Below are positions 1-12,192 of a DNA stretch of 64,000 bases, one piece after another. This stretch comes from Pyrenopolyporus hunteri (taxonomy: Eukaryota; Ascomycota; Sordariomycetes; Xylariales; Hypoxylaceae). Where the stretch lies: contig CADCXC010000011.1 in the NCBI GenBank assembly GCA_902806595.1, positions 930,001 to 994,000 of the forward strand, written 5' to 3'. Below the pieces are notes generated by a model. It was given only the letters and a program-made list of their open reading frames with translations, ran no database searches and had not been told where the DNA came from. The position numbers and the translations under genes were made by a program. Position 1 is the first letter of the stretch; each line of letters starts with the position of its first letter.

Positions 1-549
1 TCCCGATTTCCCGATAATATGTAACAGAAATGACGAACAAAGGGAAAACATTAAAAAGAAAAGTTATGACGATGTGACATGGAGATGATGTCCGCTAAAT
101 AATAAGTAAGTCCACTGGACAGCTTTGAACATTATATCGCTCGTTCGTTCGGTGCCCCCTCCCTCGTACATGGACTTCGACGAAAAATGGTACAACTATG
201 ATTAACAAAGGAAAACATACCACTCCCTCGTCTCTCTCTCTCTCCAGTCTCCCCGTCGTCTCCGTGATGATTTTATGTATTCCGTAATAGTAATAATAAT
301 CCATGTCTGTCGAACCGCGACAAGGCGTGGTGGGATCGCCCGCTCGTCGGCAATGTAGCGTTCAGTCTCGCCCCGAAACCCCCCCCTTCCCGTATTCCGC
401 TCTATTACCTCGTTTTTGGATGTTATTAATATGGTGATGATCTCTCTTTTCTCTATGCCTCTCCGACCCGGACCTCGATTATTGGATTAAGTGGACTACC
501 ACTGGTGCTCGTTGGTGTAGTTTGGTGTGTGGACGATGTGTTGATTGAC
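1..549. other. gene-free stretch, left edge
   Basis: No reading frame here looks coding. It lies downstream of the coiled-coil gene and presumably holds its 3' untranslated region. A short CT dinucleotide run sits at about 231–245, and the surroundings are AT-rich with scattered GAT/ATA tracts. Confidence 0.5.
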
Positions 550-3270
550 TTATGCCGGCGACCGGTCCCTGTCCTTGAGCGCGTCCCGTGTCGTGACGTA
601 CACGGTGCCACCCTTCTCGGGAGGAGTCCGGACGAAGACCAGGCTGGAGGATGGGGAGCGGCTCTGGCGCTTCTGTCGCGAGTTGCTGCGCGACTTGGAG
701 CGCCCTTGGAGCTTGTTCACGGTGGCTTGGAGGTCGTTGATTTGGGCAGTCGAAAAGGCCTGCGATGCGTTGGCATCCGCGAGGAGCTGGTTCGTCGAGT
801 TGAGTCGCATGGTTAGCACCTGCACTTGCTCGGTCAGGTCGGGCACCTTGTCCGCCTCAGCCCTGAGATCATTGATCCTGCATTCGAGGTCCATCTTCTC
901 CATCATCAAGGCCGTAACTTTGTCGGCTTCAACTTGGAGGTCCCTGGACTTGGCCAGGAGGTTGGCCTCGAGGGAAGCTTTCTCCTGGAATAGAGTGGGG
1001 ATCTTATCGGCTTCGGCCTGAAGTTCCTTCTTCATGACCTCCAGAACCGTCTTCTCGATTGCTAGTGTGGTGACCTTGCCCTCGAGTTCCTTGACGTTCC
1101 CTTGGAGTGAGTTCTTCTCCTCGTTTAGCTTGGCGAAACCGGTGCTCTCTTCAAGGCTCTTAGCAGCGGCGGCGATCTTGTCTTTCTCCTCCTGCAGCGC
1201 CTTGGCGACTTCTTGGTGCTTTCCAACGTCGGCTTCGAGTCCCTTGGATCGTTCCTCAAGGCCTGCATGTTCTTGGCGAAGCTTCTCTAGGTCGCTGCTC
1301 ACCTTCTCGAACTCAGCGGCGCGGATCGCGAGCTGCTCCTTTTCTGATTCGAGAACCTCGTTCCGCCGCCGCATCAGACTGAGCTCCGCCTCGACGGTGG
1401 CCAAATTGGTCCGGATAGTCATCAATTGGGTATCAACCTGTAGGCGTTCCGATGCAAGGGCGATGTTAGCGTCCCTGGATCCAGCAACCTCGGTGACTAA
1501 ACCATCGATTGTCGACTGCTTGTCGTCCAGTGTAGCCTTAAGATCCGAGACTTGCTTGTTGAGGCCCGAGATTTGCTCGTTAAGGTCGGAGACTTGCTTG
1601 TCAAGGTCCTGCTTCGAGAACTCGAATTGCTTTCCAAGGTCGTCTTTGGTGGCTTCGAGTTGCTTTTCAAAGTCGCCCTTGGCGGTCTCGAGCTGCTTCT
1701 CGAGATCGCCCTTAGTAACTTCTAATTGCTTCTCAAGGTCATCTCTAGCAGTCCTCGCGGCGTCAAGTTGTTCCTGAAGCTCTTGCTTCTCGGACTTAAC
1801 GGTCTCTATCTGCTTCTGAAGCTCCTCCTTGCCGGCCTTTTCCGACTCGACGTCTTTCTCGAGGGCGCTCTTATCAGACTCAAGCGATGCGACGTGCGTC
1901 TTGAGGGACTCTATCTCTTGCTCAAAGCCCTTGACTTTCTTCTCAAGAGCGCGCCTCTCATCTTCTAGGCCAGCGATATGGCACCGCAACTCTCCCCTTT
2001 CCCTTAGAAGAGCCTCCTTCTCCTCCCTGGAGGGCACTCTCTCGGTCTCTAGAGCCCTTACTCTGGCGAGGAACCTTTCGGACTCCGCTCGGGCGAAATT
2101 CCTCTCCGATGTTAGTTCCTTAACTTCGCAGTCCAATTCCCTGAGTTCCTGGTTCAGTTCCTTGACCTCCTTGTTGCGGGAACTTATTTGCCTCTCGAAG
2201 TTTGCTGTGGTGAGCTCGAGGGTATCGATGTCGCGTCTGAGTGCTTCTTCTTGCTCTCTCTGCGCAGCATCTCGTTCCGCTAACTCCTTCTCAAGGTCAG
2301 CAATCTGCCTCTCGAAGCGATCTCGCATGTGCTTGAGGTCGTCTCGCTCCCTCTCCGCCTCTATTAGCATTCCTTGTTGTAGTTGGTAGTTGCTTCGGAA
2401 TTCGTCGGAGATCTGTCTTTGCTCCTCGAGATCCCTGAGGATGAGTTCCTTGGAGTTGCGCTCGAAGTTTAGGATCCGCACAATTTCCTGGTTCTCTTGT
2501 CCCCTGCTAGATAATTGTACCGAGGCATCGTCCAAATCCCGGTTTAGCCTACTGCGTTCTTTCCGTAGGGTGTCAGTTTCCGACTCTAGCTGCTCAATCT
2601 TCTCGAGGAGGTCCTTCTCCGGCTTCCGAGCAAGTTGAAGTTCTTGAGACGGAGGGGGATTGTTCTGCTTGGCGGGGACGAATTGGATGTGCACGGTTCT
2701 CTTCTTCTCGGGGACGGGAGGCTTCGTTACCTCCGAAGGAGTCTTGGATCGCGGTCGCGTCCTGACTCGGTTCGAACTTGCCACATGGCGGACGTGTTTT
2801 ACTTGGGTTGAGGGCTTTGATGGCTTAGGGGGGAGAGAAGATTCCGACGACACGACGCTGGTGGCCTGGGTATTAACAGAGAGCTCCGACTCGGCCGATT
2901 GGGAGTCAGTGTCCATGGTGTCCATGTCGTATGTGTATCTCTCGCTATCTGAGGGATATGTAGGTGATTGGGGTGCCGAAACCGGGTACATCTGCTCAGG
3001 CCTCGACACCCTGTAGAAGCGGGCGGCAAGGGGGTCTTGCGGCCGCGGGGGCGGGGGCGTGGGCGTGGGCGTCGTCTTCTTTAGGATACCTTTCAGAGGA
3101 CCTGTTTGTGAAGATGCTGTGGTTGGTGCTGTCCGGGCGGGAGATGTCTCTCTTTCGGACTCTCTCGCTGCGGCCGGCCGCGAGATCGACCGGGGCCGCT
3201 CGGTATATCCTGGGAATCCGCCGGGCATCGCGAATGTCCGCTCCGCTGGTCGGCTCGTCCGCACGTCCAT
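550..3270 (-). CDS. large coiled-coil protein, function unknown
   Basis: A single uninterrupted 906-residue frame with an ATG at its 5' end. Residues 1–210 are Ser/Thr/Pro-rich and probably disordered, including a GILKK motif and a polyproline run near residues 70–80. From about residue 215 to 850 the protein is a nearly continuous coiled coil, with heptads rich in Leu, Glu and Lys. An internal block near residues 490–560 repeats the pattern LEKQLE..KGD several times. The C-terminal 55 residues are an Arg/Ser-rich basic tail (SRSKSRSNSR) followed by a short acidic and basic end. There are no membrane segments and no catalytic motif. It could be a cytoskeletal, polarity or septal scaffold, but that is only inferred from architecture. 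Long open frames on the other strand over this gene are shadows of its repetitive codon use. Confidence 0.85.
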   Translation of the reverse strand: MDVRTSRPAERTFAMPGGFPGYTERPRSISRPAAARESERETSPARTAPTTASSQTGPLKGILKKTTPTPTPPPPRPQDPLAARFYRVSRPEQMYPVSAPQSPTYPSDSERYTYDMDTMDTDSQSAESELSVNTQATSVVSSESSLPPKPSKPSTQVKHVRHVASSNRVRTRPRSKTPSEVTKPPVPEKKRTVHIQFVPAKQNNPPPSQELQLARKPEKDLLEKIEQLESETDTLRKERSRLNRDLDDASVQLSSRGQENQEIVRILNFERNSKELILRDLEEQRQISDEFRSNYQLQQGMLIEAERERDDLKHMRDRFERQIADLEKELAERDAAQREQEEALRRDIDTLELTTANFERQISSRNKEVKELNQELRELDCEVKELTSERNFARAESERFLARVRALETERVPSREEKEALLRERGELRCHIAGLEDERRALEKKVKGFEQEIESLKTHVASLESDKSALEKDVESEKAGKEELQKQIETVKSEKQELQEQLDAARTARDDLEKQLEVTKGDLEKQLETAKGDFEKQLEATKDDLGKQFEFSKQDLDKQVSDLNEQISGLNKQVSDLKATLDDKQSTIDGLVTEVAGSRDANIALASERLQVDTQLMTIRTNLATVEAELSLMRRRNEVLESEKEQLAIRAAEFEKVSSDLEKLRQEHAGLEERSKGLEADVGKHQEVAKALQEEKDKIAAAAKSLEESTGFAKLNEEKNSLQGNVKELEGKVTTLAIEKTVLEVMKKELQAEADKIPTLFQEKASLEANLLAKSRDLQVEADKVTALMMEKMDLECRINDLRAEADKVPDLTEQVQVLTMRLNSTNQLLADANASQAFSTAQINDLQATVNKLQGRSKSRSNSRQKRQSRSPSSSLVFVRTPPEKGGTVYVTTRDALKDRDRSPA

Positions 3271-4285
3271 CTTATCTCGTGCTTCCGGTCGACCGGTCGT
3301 ATTCTGGGTGAAATTGGTAGGTTAAAGTCGTTGAGATACGCGCCCAGGTGAGTTCAGTCAGTTTAGTCACTTCAGTCACTTCAGTCTCTTGAATTGGTGA
3401 TAGAGTGGTGTGGTAATGGCTCATTTCGGTGGGCGAGCGTAGGTTTTTGTTGTCTGGGACCTGTGAGACAAGGTGAGGCAAACGGAAGGGGAACGTAGCG
3501 CATGAAGGGTTTTTGTCGACTTTCCTATATGAGGATCAGGAGACCCAGAGGGAAGGCTGACGGGGTGGTTGAATAATAAACTGGATTTGAGACGGTGGGT
3601 GTGGATATGACCAGAATCTGGCTCTAGTTGGCAGAGCCTGCACAACCGCGTGCTTACCAGGATGCCATCCCCGGGTCCGTCTGCAAGGGAATTGCTGTAC
3701 CTACCTGACTCACCGCGAGGCGCCCAATGGGTACAAGGAACGTTGCCCAACTGGGGCCCATCGCGGCGCCCGTCTTGAATACAGACACCGTAGCCTGAGG
3801 GCGTACACGATGAGAATACATGGGATACAAAGATGTACCTGGTGAACACAGAGGTTGGATCAGATGCCCAGATGCCCAACGTTGGGCAGTCATGCATCCG
3901 TGTAAGATGATTGGTCGACGGGCAGCTGACCCTACGGGGTGCAACCCCACCCCTATATTTGACCATCATCCGGCTCTCATTTGATATTCTCTGGCCCTTC
4001 TTTTGCCACCCGCTGCCAGGTCACAGGAAATTCAATAAAATTACTGACCACTCCCCGTCCCTATCACCTCTGTGCGAAACGCTCGCCCGCGATTCTTCGT
4101 TGGCCCATGACGTCTTTCCCAGGTCTCGTCTGCCCTACGAAAATTTTTACACTTCTGTATCCCGGCGCGAGGCTGGCCGACGGCTATGTGCTAAGCGATA
4201 AGCCAGTTCCATCCAACCCAGCTCAACCCAGTTCAACCCAGTTCTCGGCCAGTCTGGTCTTCCTTCGCACATTGGCGTACTTACA

Positions 4286-4366
4286 TACATAGTAACATAG
4301 TACACATAGTACGCATAGTACGCATAGTACGCATAGTACATATAATACATATAGTACACATAGTAT
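4286..4366. repeat. 9-bp tandem repeat, unit GCATAGTAC and variants
   Basis: Roughly eight to nine copies of a 9-bp unit (GCATAGTAC, ACATAGTAC and degenerate forms). The unit length is a multiple of three, so the minus strand gives an artificial Tyr-rich reading frame. There is no sign that this is translated. Confidence 0.85.
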
Positions 4367-5841
4367 ATCGGATTGGACACTGCTGCATCCCGGACGAGCC
4401 AACCAGCGGGTCGCGGAGGCAGTTGAGCCACATATTCCCGTTTCGAGCCTATTTTCAGTCCGCCACGCCCCCGTCTGGCCCTTGCTGAGTCGTCAATTGT
4501 GTTGTCAAGTACCTATGGGGAGGAGGGGGCGGCGATTAAAGACTTGGTCTCGCCAGTGGACAATGGACGGATCGGCAAGCCTATCGCCCCCCTTGAAAGT
4601 CCGATTGGGGATATCTCGTTAGCACGGTGGGCGTCCTTTAGCAGCTAAGGATGCGCAATGCCGGTAGGTGCCTACGAAGGTGAGTCGCGTCCGTCCATCC
4701 TCTGCTACGCCAGGGACCCGTTTATGAAATGCTATGTAAACACAGTGCTTCGTCCGATAGGTGATTTATTTATGAACGACTTAATTACGAAGCAGCCGCG
4801 GATGCATTCCAATTGAGCATCTTTACGACTATCTCTCGCCTTCTCTCGCCCTCTCTCGCGCGTTCGGGAGAGACGGTCGTTCGATTAATATAATTCCGTG
4901 TCTCACGTTGTAGTTCATGGTAGTTCGTGGTAGCTTATAGTATCTCGTACTAGGTCTTGTAATACCGGAGGACCGATGGGTTTCGAATAAGATGGACAGC
5001 CACATCGAAGATCTTAGGGATCGATCGTCGACTACCGAGCATAACTCTCGCACAGTCCCGGTCACTTGGGTACAAGACTTGCGTGCATTACTTTGGGATT
5101 TTCCTGTGATTTTCTCATAAACGTTGTTCCGATAGGCGGCACAGGCACAACCCAGAACTGCATAAAACAGTGCGTGCGCAGGTGGAGAGAAAATCATACC
5201 GTTCATACCAGACTTGCTCGATAGCCGTTTGGCCGTTCTTTACCGTTGCGCCCGCACATACGCAGAAGAGGAGGTTGGATCTCTCCACTTCCACACCGTG
5301 CCGTACAGAGCACGGCTCAGTTTTCTTAGAAAATACACATCAGCTTGCATCGCAGTAGTGCCTACCTACATATGTACCTACCTTTACACGGTCATTGCTA
5401 TGCCAACCCAGGCCAATACCGCTTTGTTTTCGAAGCTGCTCGACGCCTGGGACATGCACTCCTAGCTGCACGTGATCCTTAGCTGTGTATATGTATGTAT
5501 TAGGAGGTAGTCTACTATATACGACACGCATATACCGCAAATACTCACAGAATGGAGCTCACAGAAGGGAGCTCCCTGTTCAAGGGACGCTTGTATCACC
5601 TTGGGCTCCAAGGAAGCGTATCAGAATTAATGCCGTTACCCTCGGACCCCTGCCAAACTTGGACGGCAGCTTGCGTCCGATAGCAAAGCCTACCGCAAAT
5701 GTGTATAGCCGAGAAATACGTCATCGGCAGTAAGAGAGGGCTTGCGGAATCAAGAAACGACCGGGGACTTCCGAATCCCTGTCCATGAGCGGGACGCGTA
5801 GTACATGTAAGTATCTTAATAAGGGAAATCGAATGCTCGGT

Positions 5842-5868
5842 ATCCATCATATCCATCATATCCATCAC
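5842..5868. repeat. 9-bp tandem repeat, three copies of ATCCATCAT
   Basis: Three near-perfect copies of a 9-bp unit, lying in the intergenic region. A simple minisatellite with no visible function. Confidence 0.8.
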
Positions 5869-6244
5869 CTTAGGCAGTCTAGGCTGCTAGGTTTGTCCCG
5901 TACCGCCCGTGCCCCGATGAAAAACGCGGGGAATCGTCCATATCGAACCGCAGACTGGCGCTGGCCTGCGGCGTCTTCCTCCTCCCAATTATTGCCTAGC
6001 CTCGGCATACAACCCGAATTTATTGGCTACCTAACGGTCCCACGCTGTTGGAGTTTAAAAGCACCTCTAATCCCACTCCTTGCGCCCCAGAAGTAAAAGA
6101 GTCCAAATAAAAACTAGGTAGAAAAAAAAAAGAAAAAGAAAAAAAAAAGAAACAGCAATTCTCGGTTCCCGCCTCCCCTTTAATGCCACCCCCACAAACC
6201 CAATGCGAGCCAGACCGGCCACGACCAAAAGAATAAAAACTCTG

Positions 6245-6772
6245 TCAGGGCAGAGCCCTGGACAGCCGAAGGTAAGGCACGTCTCCCTTGAAGAAGACCC
6301 GGCCCTCACCGCTCAGGCCGAAGCGCTGGTAGAAGCCCAGGGCGCTTTGGCGCGCGTCACACCAGACACTCGTGGCACCTTTTCTAGCGGCCGCCTCGAT
6401 GGTGTAGGTCAGTAGGGCGGACCCTATACCTTTGCCCTGCCACCGCGGTGCAGTGGCAAATTTGCGAAACCTTGCCGCGCCACTGCCATCATCGATGAAT
6501 AGCGAGATAACGCTCACAAGCTCTTCCGGGGTTTCTTCACTGCTATTGTTGGCCGTGCTGCTATCGCTGCCAACGTCGCTGCTATTGGAGACGAACGCAC
6601 CGAAGTGCTGACCAGCGCCGTCGTCGGGTAGCTGCACGTAAGATACAGGCTTGTTGGGCCAGAGAACCGCGTGTCGTAGGGCGTAAGTGTCTGATGCTGG
6701 GATGGGCCGTAGGGATATGAGTGGTTGTTGTCGCGTGAAAGTGGTAGTGGGAGTTGTGTGATGGGCCTCCAT
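6245..6772 (-). CDS. GNAT-family N-acetyltransferase
   Basis: An intron-less 175-residue frame with an ATG start. The C-terminal half carries the GNAT acetyl-CoA binding motif A, WQGKGIGSALL (the R/Q-x-x-G-x-G signature), at about residues 110–121. It is followed by a helix and the usual motif B segment, GFYQRFGLSGEG. Residues 55–85 form a Ser/Asn/Glu-rich insertion between the first strands, which looks disordered. The fold predicts transfer of an acetyl group from acetyl-CoA to an amine; the substrate cannot be told. No signal peptide or organelle signal is evident, so it is probably cytosolic. Neighbours give no clue to its role. Confidence 0.85.
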   Translation of the reverse strand: MEAHHTTPTTTFTRQQPLISLRPIPASDTYALRHAVLWPNKPVSYVQLPDDGAGQHFGAFVSNSSDVGSDSSTANNSSEETPEELVSVISLFIDDGSGAARFRKFATAPRWQGKGIGSALLTYTIEAAARKGATSVWCDARQSALGFYQRFGLSGEGRVFFKGDVPYLRLSRALP

Positions 6773-7627
6773 GTTGGGTCGATATCCGGTTCTATCGCCA
6801 AAAAGAGACTCAAAGGAAGGGAAAAATTGAAAATATTGACAAGATCAATCCCGGTTCATTCGCTGCGAAGCCGTGATGAGTCAGACGAACCCAGACAAAC
6901 CTTTAATTAGCGGAGACTCCCGTAGTTACAGTAGTATATTGTTATGTGTATTATTATGAGGTTAATTCCTGATAGGCCCAATAAAAGGGGTCAACAAGAA
7001 GTTATACCGGGCTTAGTCGAGGCTCTGCCGACACCTGCCAATTCATAGCCAGACATCTGGCCCCACACAGATGAGTAGCTGACAGCTGCTGACGGATCCT
7101 CCATAGCTTATCTATCGAAAAAGTACCAACGTATAAAAAGGGGGTAGATATAACTACATAACATAAATAATGCGAGGTATAACTGAACCCATAACTTGGT
7201 AGGTAAGGCACTCTACAACTGGTCAAGCCGCACAGTGGCTGTGACTCACAAGCCCCCCCCTGGAGAAGAATACGAACGATTCCATGGAACTATATCCACA
7301 TATGTTATGTAGGGCCGCGTAGACTATGAACTGTCCACCGGTTTAGTTATAGTCCAGGCCTCCCAGCACAGGCAGCACCGAGGCTCGAGGGACAACATGC
7401 GGCACTCCCACCCCAAGTAAAAAACAGCAAAGTCGAAACGTAGCCGGGGTACCGCGACTTTGTGGCTCGTGTTCCTCTGATAATTACAATAGTAGTAACC
7501 CGTACTACGTTCGGAACCATACTTGGGATCGGAGATGAACTGGCGGCCCTATGAGACCTGGTCCTCCGTATACACACACTCCGTCTCGGATCCGACCTGA
7601 GTCTGCCTTGGTACAACTACCTAGTCT
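6773..7627. other. intergenic region
   Basis: No coding frame is supported. It probably contains the promoter of the acetyltransferase gene and the 3' end of the oxidoreductase gene. A C-rich run lies near 7252–7260. Confidence 0.5.
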
Positions 7628-9491
7628 TCATGGTTGGCTCCTCCCGGGAGCATTTCCATCAGCTAGGTTTTTGGTACTGGCACCCTTCTCGAGTTCCTCC
7701 TTCCACGTCTGCCGCTCCGTTTTCGATACTCCGGGACCCTCGTATATGCCGCCGTAAGGTCCTGTAGCCCAGCTCTCGCCCTCCATGGCAGCCCGCGTTC
7801 TAGACTCGCTTCCTCGCTTCGTGTATTTCCGCTTGTACCACCTGCCGTATCCAAGGAGATAGTAAAGCCGAAAACACAGGAACGCGAACCTATCGTTCTC
7901 GAGATCCTCGGGGTACTCGGCTCCGAGATCTATAGCGGCGGCAATACCAGACATGACCGCGACCTCGTGCGCGTTGACCAGAGTCCACGCTGCCGCGTAA
8001 CGGGTATGATTCTTTGCTTGGAGAAACATCATCCACGGCACGACGAAGAGGTAATGCGTGTAGCTATGACAAAGCTGATGCCACCAGTCCCTTCGAATGA
8101 TCTTATCCTCTCTGATTTCGTGATCCGTCCATAACTTTCTATCACGATCCTTATTGAGAAAGATAGTCTGGAACACATGTTGTTCAAAGGGCACCCTCTC
8201 AGGAAACTGACTCTGGTAGTTAGTCGTATCAAAACACATCTCGAGTTTCGACTGGTCCTCTGGGTACATTTTAATATAGTACATGGGCCGGAAGTTATTC
8301 GCCGCAAATTCGAGACGCGCGGTTTGGTCCAACCCGTTGACTTCAGCAGCAGCTAGGTCTTCGCGGTAAAAGTTTTCGTAATACTTCTTCATGTAGTCCG
8401 CATCGTTATGAGTGATCGTAATGTCGTCGCTAAACTTAGCCGACCCTAGTACTCTCTTCTCCTTCCAAGTTGCCGTTTGACCCAGCACCTTCTTTGCAGT
8501 ATCAGCAAGGCAGCACATGACGATCTCATCGTATGTTTCCTCATTGGCTGGTGCACCCTGGTCGCCCCCTGTAGGGTTATGTCCATCAGATATAGGTGTC
8601 CGTGACTTGAGTCTGACGATTACCCCACGATCACTCCTCTGTACGATCTCAGTGAGTTCCGTAGATAGGCGAATCGCTACGCCACGATCGATAAGATCCT
8701 TCATCCAAGTACCATAAAACTTGGAAAAGTTAGGGAAGACGATCATTGGAGGCCTATTATTGACGATCGTGTTCTTATCAAGAGCAAACCACATTCCATA
8801 AGTTGGAGATGTACAGAGCCTTTCAAACATGATCGTAGGCACTTCCGGGGTAGCATTTCCAGTCCCCAGGAATAGAGCCGTCATGGGTAGGACAATCGTG
8901 TTGGTAAACTCCTCAGAGAATCCAAACAGCTTACAGACAAGCTTGAGGGGGATCAGGGCAAATAAGAGCTCGAACCAGCGGATCAAATTTACCATTTTAG
9001 CCAGGCGTCTGACTTCTTTCGCATGGCGGATCAACAGCCGCGTTGGAAAGACGTTAGACCAGAAAGATTCGTCCTTGCCGAAGGAAACCTGAAGGTTCAC
9101 GGGATCCGCGTGAAATCCCTGCCGTTGAAACATTGTTGCAGTGTGGTGAAAGATATAGGAGCCCCCCTAAATCGATCTGGTTAATAGACATGACAGGATA
9201 ATAATAATTGATGTTTCATACTTGAACTCCTTGATTACACCACGACGCTCCGTAGCGTTCCTTATCTAGTGGGATTGAGAACGCTTGCCCGCCGCAGTAG
9301 TCAACGGCGTCAATAAGTGTCACGTCAAACATGTCTGGGTGTTGCGACAGATGATACGCCGTGGACATACTAGAGCAATATCATCAGTCAATAAACCATA
9401 TAAGATTCCGGATGTCATACCCAGCAGCTCCTGCGCCAACGACGAGAACTCTCTTGCGCCCGTCGGAGGTCTTATTTCCATTCCGAGCCAT
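7628..9491 (-). CDS. FAD/NAD(P)-binding oxidoreductase, three exons
   Basis: Exons at 9421–9491, 9222–9369 and 7628–9166 join in frame to a 585-residue protein. The introns are 51 and 55 bp with GTATGA donors and TAG acceptors. The first exon encodes the dinucleotide-binding strand-turn-helix, RVLVVGAGAAGMSTAYHL, with GxGxxG at about residues 19–24. An acidic second strand end (LIDAVDYCGGQ) and a GVQGGSYIFHHT segment follow, typical of fungal flavin amine-oxidoreductase-like proteins. The remainder resembles the flavoprotein substrate domain, and the C-terminus is hydrophilic. The family probably uses FAD to oxidise or isomerise small molecules, and many fungal members sit in secondary-metabolite loci. 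The substrate is unknown and no biosynthetic core gene lies nearby. Without the two small exons the frame would start mid-domain at 9133, which supports the splicing. Confidence 0.85.
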
Positions 9492-9531
9492 GATGCCTGT
9501 ATTCTGCCGTTAGATATCGAGACTAGAACTG

Positions 9532-10334
9532 TCAACCTCCAGCGACCTGGGGATATCCAATTGAAGGAATAAAAACCAACAGGTCCAATGAATGACTTTC
9601 ACGTACATTGACATATCGTTGAAGCGACCTTACGCACGCTGAAAAAGTAATAGGGTTCGGTGCCTTGCCTTTGGGTTTGATGATGAGTACAGTTGAGAGC
9701 ACGACGTCATCACTTCTCATGTAAGAGATGCTATGCGCTAACGGGCAGAAGTGTTTTCCATAATTGACTCGAATCGATCCCCATCGACTCCGATGTATGT
9801 GGGAATCGTATCGTCGCCTTCGGATATGGTATGCCTGGAGACATTAGAGCTCCTGTAACCCCGAAATTCGACATACCTGGAAAAGTGTCGAAGGAATATG
9901 AGGCCAAGCTCGAACTTCTTCTATAAATGGTGTTTGGCCATGCTAACATGTCAAAATGTCACGCAGTTATTATCTCAACCTACATAGGCTGATCATGTTT
10001 CATTGTTTGATGAGTTGACAACCATAACGCCGACTAATCGTCTCATGTTGAGATACTGCCGGCTAAGAGGCCATTCTATGAAGTCCTCATTGGGGTTTTG
10101 GTATACCCGAGCGTCCTAGAACGTGTTGAAATATCTTGGGCATTGCTCGTTAATCCATTGAGGCCGAGACAGTAATTGAATTGCTGTATAAAACTGACCA
10201 TTTGGTGATACTTGGGTCGCTGAAAATTTGTGAATTAGGTTAGGTAGATGTGGCTTTCGGATCCGGTAAGCAAAGTTCAAGATTGACACGATTAAAGTGA
10301 TTAGGTGAATTACCCTAGGGAATATGTTCCACAT
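9532..10334 (-). pseudogene. decayed reading frame, family not recognised
   Basis: On the minus strand a frame opens at about 10334 and meets a single TAG at 10116–10118. It continues in the same frame for 40 more codons to a TGA at 9993–9995. The segment after the TAG (VYQNPNEDFIEWPLSRQYL) reads like ordinary globular protein. Further fragments lie downstream with frame changes, for example one containing IPTYIGVDGDRFESI near 9780–9850 and one containing DDVVLSTVLIIKPKG near 9670–9715. I cannot name the family. A pseudogene, possibly also an unrecognised spliced gene, fits best; chance open frames in AT-rich DNA are the alternative. Confidence 0.3.
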
Positions 10335-12192
10335 ACAAGTTCTACACCTAATCTTGATGTGTGAGTTTAGAAAAGAAGTTTGATTCGGCGTATTAGTGGC
10401 GGTATGGTCCCCTTTTAGGTGATATGGTATTGTACATCCATGATGATGTCCTTTGATATCTCAAACCAACGCTCCCCATAGAGTTACTTAGGCTGGGGAG
10501 CACTCGGGATAATTCTTAACGTGCTCGCGAGTTTCGTGGCGTACTGCATGATAACGAGTCGCGTGGCGACGGCCGCTGAACCGTAGTCTTTAGTCAATTT
10601 CTTCGTCCAGGGGGCCGCTAACAGGGCGGAAAGTTTTATCGTCGAAGTAGACCTCCGGGGTACCGGGGTTCGGGGGGCGAGTTTTCCTAGACAATCTCAC
10701 GCGAGATGCGGAGGGATCGGACATGATTAAACCTTCATCCCTCGGATTGTCCTGTGCGACTCCATTCCGTCTTGGATTTCTTGAGCAATAGTTTCTCCTC
10801 CTTTACACCGTCTGCTTTACGCTCTGGGGGTCTCTCTTGGTGCCGTCTCTTTCCTTCCGGCCAACCGCATCAGAAAACACCACATCTATACTGACCCCTC
10901 CCCCTCTCTATCTCTCCTTACCCCCCCTTTCTTCACGAACACCCAAACGTCCTCCAATCGCCGCCGCTGACGTCACATCACTTGACATACCAATCCCTCT
11001 CCTCGAACCAGGAAGCGAGCCTTCATCTTCAATGCTCTATGCATGCAACCACCGTCGCGTCTCATGACCGGCATCCCATATATGTTTAACCAGTGGTATT
11101 CTGCGGGGTTCATCGCCCTGATGGTGTATGAAAGGAACGCTCAGATCCTCCCCAGGAATGCGGCCGGCCCGGTTCCAGACCTGCGGGGTTAGCGGCGCCA
11201 GGCAGTATGGAGAGGCTGTGTAGCAGTAGCTTGCCTGAGATGAGGGGGTGGGGGCGCAGTGCGTGTTGCTAATTGCTGCGGAGATCGCTGTGGAGCATTG
11301 GCGTCGATGAGAGATATTGACGAGTCGCTATGAGAATTAATGAGTACATGTAAAAAGGCGCCATCGGCGCGAAGCTGTACGCCAATCTGCTTGTTTATTA
11401 TCTACTCAGACGTAAATAATTTGTTAGAATGTAATATGTAATATACGTACTTGACTGGTTCAAACTTAGCCAATATAGCTAAAACTCAGGTTCGCCCGTT
11501 TTTATCGAAGATAGGGGAACGGAGAGTTGCCAACCTCATCAGTTTTTTATTAATTATTAATTCATTGTCCACAATTTTCAAGGTCTGAAGAATTGAAACA
11601 GCAGGAAGGGTAGTAGTTACCTATAGGGCGGCAGGTTAGGGATCCTATCAGCTAACTGGTTATGTTCTATCTTACACCATACTAATCGCGGATCCGTAAT
11701 CGAGATGCCTTCATATAGTTTTATTCTACTCCCCAAGGCTAATGTCTATCCCAGGTGGGTAGGTACCTAGGGTAAATGAGAAAGTTCATACTGCTTACTG
11801 CCGTGTATACCGAAACTCCTCGCTAAATGATCGAATCTTCCCATAGCCTATAACCCCCAAATATACCTATCCAAGGAAATATAAATTTTCTCCTGAGTCA
11901 TATACGCCGCATGTGAGCTAGTACCGTTAGGTAATCCACATGAATGCAGAAACTTTGGTAATACGTATGAAAATATGCAAAATAGTAAGAGATATAAAGA
12001 AGAAATATTCATGCAAGTCATAGCCGGGTCCATGAGGCTAAACCGAAACAAAAATCAATATCCCAAGATTCCGCAAAAATATCGGGACCGCTAGCTTCGA
12101 TAAGAGGCCCAGTCGATCGTTCGTAGGTATGGGTATCCAAAGTATTAACTCAAAAACGACAAGGCCAGGGTTATGTGCCTTCGCAAGCTCAC
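10335..12192. other. AT-rich intergenic region with a pyrimidine-rich patch
   Basis: No supported exon. From about 10540 to 11340 the GC content rises, and 10790–10960 is strongly CT-rich on the plus strand, as often seen in fungal promoters or 5' untranslated regions. The only frame there (about 76 codons, Pro/Ser-rich) has no recognisable domain, and no downstream exon was found. The rest is AT-rich. Confidence 0.4.

Larger units (their letters stand above)
3271..6244. other. about 3 kb intergenic region
   Basis: It lies between the start of the coiled-coil gene and the 3' end of the acetyltransferase gene. I find no convincing exon on either strand. It contains two 9-bp tandem repeats (listed separately), a CTCTCGCC-rich stretch at 4833–4862, TACCTACC motifs near 5352–5382 and an A-rich tract at 6121–6152. 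The promoter of the coiled-coil gene should lie at its left end. Confidence 0.5.

Noticed and set aside
4147..4431. Tyr-rich minus-strand frame
   Set aside because: Arises from the 9-bp tandem repeat whose unit is a multiple of three.
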